Source: Candidatus Thorarchaeota archaeon (GTDB taxonomy: Archaea; Asgardarchaeota; Thorarchaeia; Thorarchaeales; Thorarchaeaceae). From it: 29,596 nt of DNA. The stretch is taken from assembly GCA_030638785.1 (NCBI GenBank), contig DAOWDY010000002.1, forward strand, positions 1-29,596, written 5' to 3'. Under the pieces are notes generated by a model, which did no database searches, was not told where the DNA came from, and saw only the letters and a program-made list of their open reading frames with translations. This document shows, piece by piece, positions 24,667 through 29,596 of the stretch. The stretch's first letter is position 1. Every line of letters starts with the position of its first letter. The position numbers were made by a program, and so were the translations under genes.

Positions 24667-25554
24667 ATGACTGAAAATCTCGAAGAAATAGGACAAGAAA
24701 ACAAGATCGTAATTAGAGACCTCATGAAGGTCTACAAGAGAGGTTTCAAAGAAGTTATTGCCTTGCGAGGATTAGACTTCGAGGTTGGAACAGGGGAGTT
24801 TCTGTCAATAGTAGGACCATCAGGATCAGGTAAGTCGACTTTGTTGAAGATGCTGGGTGCCCTCGATAAACCGACTGCAGGGACCATCCTTTATGACGGT
24901 CACAGTGTCACACTCCTAGATGATAAAAGGTCAATGCTCTATAGAAGACAGAAAGTTGGATTTGTCTGGCAGACTGGAAACCTAGTTCCAGGACTGACGG
25001 CATTGAAGAATGTCATTCTTCCCATGCGTTTAGCAGGTGCTCCAAAGGCAGACTCAGACAAACGTGCAAAGATGTTACTTGAAACTGTGGGTCTTGCTCC
25101 TAGAATAAATCACAAGCCACATCAACTGTCAGGTGGAGAAAACCAGCGGGTAGCAATCTGTGTTGCATTAGCCAACAAACCAGAACTCATCCTTGCAGAT
25201 GAAGTAACTGGTGAGCTCGACACTGAAACTGCTCAGATGGTCATGGAAACTCTTAGGTCGATGAATAAGGACTTTGACACAACTATTGTGAACGTCACCC
25301 ATAATCCTAGAGTGGCTGCTTACGCCGATAGAGTGCTAAGGATTCGAGATGGTCTCATTGAAGGTCAGAAGCACACGCTTTATGGTGATATCACGGAGAT
25401 CGATGCCAAAGGAAGAATGGTCATACCTGAAACAGTACGAAGGCTTGCAGGTCTAGGAAAACGGGTCGTGCTAAAAGCTACGTCCGAAGGATTGCTCATC
25501 AGTCCCCTGAATATGGAGGAGTTCGAGAACAACAACAAAGAAGCTCGAAATTAA
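24667..25554 (+). CDS. ABC ATPase with C-terminal AbrB/SpoVT-like domain
   Basis: 295 residues from ATG 24667, which has GGAGTGA five to six bases upstream; a GTG at 24658 is within that site. ATPase motifs: Walker A GPSGSGKS (50-57), Gln102, LSGGENQR (154-161), Walker B LILADE (174-179), His212. After Walker B it reads DEVTGELD, not the common DEPTGxLD. Residues about 241-281 (DITEIDAKGRMVIPETVRRL, then GKRVVLKATSEGLLISPL) match the swapped-hairpin AbrB/SpoVT fold, a dimeric DNA-binding module. The first ATPase of the operon lacks this tail. Autoregulation of the operon is a natural guess but only inference; the tail could instead serve dimerisation. Confidence 0.9.
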   Translation: MTENLEEIGQENKIVIRDLMKVYKRGFKEVIALRGLDFEVGTGEFLSIVGPSGSGKSTLLKMLGALDKPTAGTILYDGHSVTLLDDKRSMLYRRQKVGFVWQTGNLVPGLTALKNVILPMRLAGAPKADSDKRAKMLLETVGLAPRINHKPHQLSGGENQRVAICVALANKPELILADEVTGELDTETAQMVMETLRSMNKDFDTTIVNVTHNPRVAAYADRVLRIRDGLIEGQKHTLYGDITEIDAKGRMVIPETVRRLAGLGKRVVLKATSEGLLISPLNMEEFENNNKEARN

Positions 25555-25609
25555 TCGTTTTGGACAATCTCTATATTGTGTAATGATTTCACTGCATATG
25601 GTGTAAGGA

Positions 25610-25867
25610 ATGAGTGCTCTTCAACTACCATCGTCATATTATGCTGTTATCGTGACCTTTGGAATATTCTTCTTCTTTCTCAATGCTTACGTTCTAACGC
25701 TGGTACTTTCCCACCCGTTGGCTAGTCCATTATGGCTTGTGATATCGCTAATTGGACTTGCTGGTCTTATTTATTCCTACAGATTGGTTAGAATCCAACA
25801 GGCAGAATTAGTTGAGGAAAAAAGGGTTCGAGATGCAAAACAAGTATCGTCTGACGAGAATAAGTAG
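25610..25867 (+). CDS. Small two-helix membrane protein
   Basis: 85 residues. Two hydrophobic helices (about 12-32 and 40-58) are followed by a charged, helical cytosolic tail (VRIQQAELVEEKRVRDAKQ). ATG 25610 has GGTG six bases upstream. It lies 55 bases after the ABC operon in the same direction. A TCTATATTG stretch about 40 bases before the ATG might give it its own promoter. It may be an accessory subunit of the transporter; no family recognised. Confidence 0.65.
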   Translation: MSALQLPSSYYAVIVTFGIFFFFLNAYVLTLVLSHPLASPLWLVISLIGLAGLIYSYRLVRIQQAELVEEKRVRDAKQVSSDENK

Positions 25868-25914
25868 TACTCATAATAAGTATGACTTTCTGCATAATTG
25901 AAAAAATAGGAGTT

Positions 25915-25935
25915 AGGCAAGACTAAATCTTGCCT
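25915..25935 (-). terminator. Terminator hairpin of asnS
   Basis: AGGCAAGA and TCTTGCCT pair over 8 bases around a 5-base loop. On the minus strand it starts 20 bases past the asnS stop and is followed within about 9 bases by six T residues. It could also slow transcription arriving from the plus-strand side. Confidence 0.6.
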
Positions 25936-25955
25936 GTTCAAAATGGCGAATGATG

Positions 25956-27251
25956 TTAGGGATATATTCTGCTAACTGTCCTTGGGAATGGCACACAATC
26001 TCTGATGTGTTCAAGCTGAAGCATCCAGGTGATTAGTCGGTCCATACCAACTCCAAATCCGGAATGTTCCACACTTCCATATTTTCGAAGATCAATATAC
26101 CACTCGTACTTCTTAGGATCATCACCAATACGTTTCAGATTCTCTAGGATCTTGTCACCATCATCCTCTCGTTGACTTGCTCCGATAATCTCACCGTATC
26201 CATGAGGTGCAAGAAGATCGTTGTTCTTGTAGGTGCGAGAATCATCCTCATTGTTTTTCATATAGAAGCTCTTGATCTCCTTAGGGTAATATTCCACAAA
26301 GAGGAATGTATCACGATCTTTAGTGAGGATATCTTCGGCCTCAGTTCTAATATCTTGACCCCATTTTATATCGAGCCCAGCCTTTTGACAGGTCTCTATT
26401 GCCTCTTCATAGGTTATCCGTTCGAACGGAGGTTTGATCTTCAATAGTCTCTTTGGATCGACACCCAACTCTGCAAGCTCATCAGGTCTGTTATTGACAA
26501 CTGATTGACACATATGGGTAATTAGACCCTCTTGTCGTTTGATGTTACACTCGTGGTCGCACCATGCCTCTTCAACCTCAAGATGCCAGAACTCAGTTAG
26601 ATGTTTTCTCGTGCGGGACTTCTCTCCTCTAAATGATGGTGCAAGAATGAACACCTTCTCCATAGCAAAGAGTTGGGGTTCTAAATGCATCTGACTTGTT
26701 TGGGTCAGGAATACCTTCCTATCGAAATACTCAACCTCAAAGAGATCAGCTCCTTCTTCGCCCATGGTTGACACAAACATGGGACAAGTGGTTTCATAGA
26801 AATCCTCACTTCTCAGATATTCACGAGCCGCCCTGAACACTTCGTCCCGTACTTTTAGGACATTACTCAACTTGCGAGATCTCATCCATAGGTGTCTATT
26901 ATCATTCAGGAACTCAGTACTCTGATTTTCAGTGATGGGAAAGTCCTCAGCAAAGTGCAACACCACAAAATTGTCCACTTGCACTTCGTATCCGCCCTCC
27001 GCTCTAGAGTCAGCTCTAACGATACCTTCGAGTTCAATGAGGGATTCTATCAACATTTTACTAGCGTCAGCGTAGGATTCTTCACTGACTACAGAGTTTT
27101 TGATTACTGTCTGGACGACGCCAGATGGATCTCGAAGTAGAACAAAGGTCATCTTCGTCTGCTTTCGGATCCTATGAACCCAGCCGCGTAGATGAACCTT
27201 TTTTCCTTCGTGCTTTCCATCAAGCACGTCACGTACATGGATATATTCCAT
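25956..27251 (-). CDS. asnS: Asparaginyl-tRNA synthetase
   Basis: 431 residues from ATG 27251. The N-terminal OB-fold anticodon-binding domain (about 1-105) includes KVHLRGWVHRIRKQ. The class II catalytic core shows motif 2 as FRGEKSRTRKHLTEFWHLEVEEAW and motif 3 as GFGVGMDRLITWML, followed by IRDCVPFPRT. EKSRTRKHLTEFW and the FPRT ending fit AsnRS better than archaeal AspRS (FRAEEHNTxRHLNE). The enzyme charges tRNA-Asn with asparagine. GGTGA lies five bases before the chosen ATG; in-frame GTGs at 27263 and 27260 are part of that site. A hairpin sits in the short leader. Alternative: a non-discriminating Asp/Asn enzyme, less likely. Confidence 0.92.
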   Translation of the reverse strand: MEYIHVRDVLDGKHEGKKVHLRGWVHRIRKQTKMTFVLLRDPSGVVQTVIKNSVVSEESYADASKMLIESLIELEGIVRADSRAEGGYEVQVDNFVVLHFAEDFPITENQSTEFLNDNRHLWMRSRKLSNVLKVRDEVFRAAREYLRSEDFYETTCPMFVSTMGEEGADLFEVEYFDRKVFLTQTSQMHLEPQLFAMEKVFILAPSFRGEKSRTRKHLTEFWHLEVEEAWCDHECNIKRQEGLITHMCQSVVNNRPDELAELGVDPKRLLKIKPPFERITYEEAIETCQKAGLDIKWGQDIRTEAEDILTKDRDTFLFVEYYPKEIKSFYMKNNEDDSRTYKNNDLLAPHGYGEIIGASQREDDGDKILENLKRIGDDPKKYEWYIDLRKYGSVEHSGFGVGMDRLITWMLQLEHIRDCVPFPRTVSRIYP

Positions 27252-27272
27252 AATAGTCACCACAATCTCGGT

Positions 27273-27293
27273 GTCTAGGCTGAGAACCTAGAC
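27273..27293 (-). promoter_or_regulatory. Hairpin at the 5' end of the asnS leader
   Basis: GTCTAGG and CCTAGAC pair over 7 bases with a 7-base loop. With the TATA box at 27313-27325 the transcript would start about 27293, so the mRNA would begin with this hairpin, directly ahead of the ribosome site. It may modulate stability or translation. Confidence 0.45.
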
Positions 27294-27310
27294 TCTTCTC
27301 TCGAGAAAGA

Positions 27311-27325
27311 CCTTAAGATAAAAGG
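27311..27325 (-). promoter_or_regulatory. TATA box of asnS
   Basis: The minus strand reads CCTTTTATCTTAAGG, about 65 bases before the asnS ATG, predicting a leader of about 40 bases. Confidence 0.4.
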
Positions 27326-27327
27326 AT

Positions 27328-27347
27328 GACGGCCAAAGTAGACCGTC
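27328..27347 (-). terminator. Weak hairpin after the surface-protein gene
   Basis: GACGG and CCGTC pair over 5 bases around a 10-base loop, just past the surface-protein stop. On the minus strand a TTTT run follows. The stem is short, so the call is tentative; it abuts the asnS TATA box. Confidence 0.3.
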
Positions 27348-27355
27348 TTTCCATT

Positions 27356-29254
27356 TTAGCGAATCTTGATGAACCAGAATAACACGCCTAAGAGTACCAG
27401 CACGCCTGCAATCCCTAAGACGCCGATGATAGCGAGCATTGCTGTTGGCATTGAAACATAGACATTCACTGTAGAAGTGGCTGTATTTCCTCCAAGGTCA
27501 GTCACAGTTAGGACGACAACATGACTTCCCTCAGTGAGTCCCCAGAAATCAAAATCGATTGTATCTGAGGTCCAATCAGCTTGAACTACCTCAACACCAT
27601 CAACTGTGATCGTATAGTTAGCCTTGTAATCATCATTGACAGTCCAGTTTCGAATAATGTTTCTATCACCACGAGCATAGTAGACATCATCAGGTTCGTA
27701 TGTAAATACTGGTGCAATGTTATCTGTGTTGACGGTAACTGTGACATTTCCGAAGGCAGAATTGCCACTAGTATCATTCACCCATAGGGCATAATTGTAG
27801 ACTCCTACACTTAGAGCTGTGATAGAAGTACTATAGAAGGGCTCATCTGGGTCAAGAGTTCCGTTCTCAATTCCCTCATCATCTCTGTACAGTATATAGG
27901 AATCCAGATAGTCGTCAGTCAGGTTCCAGCGCAGTGATTGACCAGTTTCAGTGTAGAAGAACTCCAAGTCATCTGGAGAATCAACCACTGGGGTTACATT
28001 CTCGAAGATTCGAAGGGAAACAATGCTCTCGTTGCTGTTAGAGTTGAGATCAGAAGCAACCAATTTCAATTCATAGATACCGATATCTAGCCCGGTAGCG
28101 TTGAATATGTAAGTTGTCTGATTGGTCCATGAAATAGTTTCATTGAGATCATCATCAACATACATTCTTAATTCAGATGGATTCTCATCTTCAATCTCCC
28201 ATGTTACTGTGATGTTCTCGGTTTCAAAGTAGAATTCGACTTCATCACTAGGTGCAGTAATCAATGGGACACGAATATCAGTACTGATAGTGGTCAGATT
28301 GTAAGAATAACTTCCAGCACCAATTGGTTGACCTAAGTATGATACCGTCCAATTTACAAAGATTACTGGCAAGTCAAGGAATCTCACTGTACCATTAAAT
28401 GGAGTGAACTGATGGGCTATTTCTGTTCCATTGTAGTCAGTGACGTTGACTAGCGCCCCTTCTAATGGTGCCTGAGTAGTTTCAAAGTAGGTGAAAACTT
28501 CAAGATCATAGTATCCAGGATCACCTGCAAAATTCCCAAGTGCTCTGATGTAAACCTTCATTGTAGTACCATCAGTTGTGAAATTCTCTACCGCGATTGC
28601 AACGCCTGCATAGTCGCCAGTCTGCACCACTACATAGTAGGTATAGTTACCGATCGGAACATCAGTAAGGTTTGCAACTCCATCTGAACCTAGGATTGTT
28701 TGGTTGTAGGTTGTGTTTGTGTCTCGTGACCAAATGGTAAAGTTTAGCCCTTCACCTGGGTTTCCATCGATATCTAAGACGGTGGCAATGAAATCATCAT
28801 CATCGTTTTCCCAGTCCAAGTTTCCAATCTCTAAATCTACTTCAACTTCAGGTCCATCTGAAACCATTGTCCCGTTCTGAGTCAAACCAGCATCAGCCCA
28901 AGTCACGTTCCACTCATATACTCCTACGGGAATGTTGTAGAAGATTGCTGATCCGTCGCCTACAGTAAGCTTTGAATCATAGTTTGTGTCATCAGTTACA
29001 TTGTAGAGCGTAATATTTGCCAGCGCAACCTCAAGAGTTCCGTTGTATACGAAGAACTCAAAATCGTCATCGTTGAACGCCTGATTATAATTAATGGTGT
29101 TATTGACTACAACAAGCTCTGAGTCTGCAAGAGTAGTAGTACTCACAGGTGCCGTTGTGACGAATGCGGTTCCAACAAATGCTACTTGAGTCGCACTGCT
29201 TGTTAGCATTAGAAGGACTAGAAGAAATGTGAAGCTTTTACGTAAGGTGTTCAT
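27356..29254 (-). CDS. Secreted, membrane-anchored surface protein with repeated beta domains
   Basis: 632 residues. A signal peptide (MNTLRKSFTFLLVLLMLTSS, then about 12 residues) is followed by an extracellular part and one C-terminal membrane helix (about 608-629) ending in FIKIR. The extracellular part has two halves: about 60-320 holds three CnaB/PEGA-like beta modules (each ends near IPVGVYEWNV, VPIGNYTYYV or LPVIFVNWTV), and about 325-600 holds three Ig-like modules, each ending in a pattern such as LDIGIYELKLVASD, LSVGVYNYALWVND or LTEGSHVVVLTVTD. About thirty NxS/T sequons are visible, so dense N-glycosylation is expected. No catalytic motif is seen. Likely an S-layer-associated or adhesion protein. 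The ATG 29254 is preceded by GAGTGA, with an ACCCTTTTAT box at 29331-29340. Confidence 0.88.
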   Translation of the reverse strand: MNTLRKSFTFLLVLLMLTSSATQVAFVGTAFVTTAPVSTTTLADSELVVVNNTINYNQAFNDDDFEFFVYNGTLEVALANITLYNVTDDTNYDSKLTVGDGSAIFYNIPVGVYEWNVTWADAGLTQNGTMVSDGPEVEVDLEIGNLDWENDDDDFIATVLDIDGNPGEGLNFTIWSRDTNTTYNQTILGSDGVANLTDVPIGNYTYYVVVQTGDYAGVAIAVENFTTDGTTMKVYIRALGNFAGDPGYYDLEVFTYFETTQAPLEGALVNVTDYNGTEIAHQFTPFNGTVRFLDLPVIFVNWTVSYLGQPIGAGSYSYNLTTISTDIRVPLITAPSDEVEFYFETENITVTWEIEDENPSELRMYVDDDLNETISWTNQTTYIFNATGLDIGIYELKLVASDLNSNSNESIVSLRIFENVTPVVDSPDDLEFFYTETGQSLRWNLTDDYLDSYILYRDDEGIENGTLDPDEPFYSTSITALSVGVYNYALWVNDTSGNSAFGNVTVTVNTDNIAPVFTYEPDDVYYARGDRNIIRNWTVNDDYKANYTITVDGVEVVQADWTSDTIDFDFWGLTEGSHVVVLTVTDLGGNTATSTVNVYVSMPTAMLAIIGVLGIAGVLVLLGVLFWFIKIR

Positions 29255-29330
29255 CCAATGTCACTCTCTTATCTATAGACGGACTCTCTAGTGCCATCTC
29301 ACTACTTGGCGCGTCGAACCTGTGAGGAGC

Positions 29331-29340
29331 ATAAAAGGGT
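29331..29340 (-). promoter_or_regulatory. TATA box of the surface-protein gene
   Basis: The minus strand reads ACCCTTTTAT about 80 bases before ATG 29254, giving an expected leader of about 50 bases. Confidence 0.35.
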
Positions 29341-29373
29341 TTTCATAGATTCCGAGGTGTACCATGAAATTCT

Positions 29374-29596
29374 CTAAAGGTGTTCTTCAATCCAAGCTGC
29401 CATATCCTTCAGTATTTCTTCGCCGCCTTCATCTTGAAAGGGTTCATGATAGAGACCTTCGTATAGCTTCCAAGTCTTGTCCTCAGATGCAATTCGGTCA
29501 AAGAAGTCCTTGTTCTCTTCAGGAATGAGAATCAAGTCTTCGCCTGATTGAGGGATCATCACTGGAATAGTGATTAGATGAGCACTCTCAAACACC
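29374..29596 (-). CDS. Monoacylglycerol lipase-like alpha/beta hydrolase, C-terminal fragment
   Basis: Only the last ~74 codons are inside the window; the gene continues past its right edge. The stretch LITIPVMIPQSGEDLILIPEENK followed by KTWKLYEGLYHEPF is the C-terminal part of serine hydrolases of the lysophospholipase/monoacylglycerol lipase type. It supplies the acid (Asp in SGEDLIL) and the His (YHE) of the catalytic triad. The serine elbow would lie outside the window. Apparent start codons inside the fragment are internal. Confidence 0.8.
   Translation of the reverse strand, partial: VFESAHLITIPVMIPQSGEDLILIPEENKDFFDRIASEDKTWKLYEGLYHEPFQDEGGEEILKDMAAWIEEHL

Overview
The window looks like a stretch of an archaeal chromosome, most likely from an Asgard archaeon (Thorarchaeia-like). 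This is inferred from gene content and was not searched. The archaeal signs are TATA-type promoters close to starts (some apparently leaderless), Shine-Dalgarno sites of the GAGGTGA type, an archaeal-type asparaginyl-tRNA synthetase, and a geranylgeranyl reductase of the kind used on isoprenoid lipids. The Asgard-like signs are proteins with a longin-like N-terminus, a Ras-like GTPase domain fused to a long acidic region, a C2H2 zinc finger, and a heavily sequon-rich surface protein with one C-terminal membrane anchor. No rRNA, tRNA, CRISPR array, IS element or phage gene was seen.

Layout. 1-748 (minus) is a truncated polytopic membrane protein. 876-3894 (plus) is a compact three-gene operon: two longin-like/winged-helix paralogues followed by a ParA/MinD-type ATPase. 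3891-4022 (minus) holds a 43-residue membrane peptide that is easy to miss. 4143-4589 is a GNAT-like protein, convergent with an aldehyde:ferredoxin oxidoreductase (4586-6409, minus), which is preceded by a 49-residue ORF (6437-6586) under a good TATA box. 6767-9663 (plus) is a very large membrane protein followed by an Est30-like esterase. 9674-10698 (minus) is a glycerophosphodiester phosphodiesterase behind a membrane-anchored DnaJ-type zinc-finger protein. 10865-13409 is an unknown soluble protein convergent with a five-helix membrane protein. 13538-14734 is a geranylgeranyl reductase, and 14899-15459 (minus) a phosphoribosyltransferase.

The right half holds an unusual GTPase-domain protein (15719-16942, with an open frame extending upstream to 15599), a zinc-ribbon plus C2H2 protein (17154-17372, with a frame extending to 17064), and a four-helix membrane protein (17380-18021, minus). 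Next comes a five-gene region, 18275-25867: ATPase, two large FtsX/MacB-type permeases, a second ATPase carrying a C-terminal AbrB/SpoVT-like swapped-hairpin domain, and a small two-helix membrane protein. Asparaginyl-tRNA synthetase (25956-27251, minus), a giant surface protein (27356-29254, minus) and the C-terminus of a monoacylglycerol-lipase-like hydrolase (29374-29596, minus) close the window.

The most promising unusual systems are (i) the longin/winged-helix plus ParA-like ATPase operon, (ii) the two-permease, two-ATPase ABC system whose second ATPase carries a putative DNA-binding domain, and (iii) the GTPase-domain protein with degenerate G1 and G3 motifs and an N-terminal region that lacks a normal start codon.
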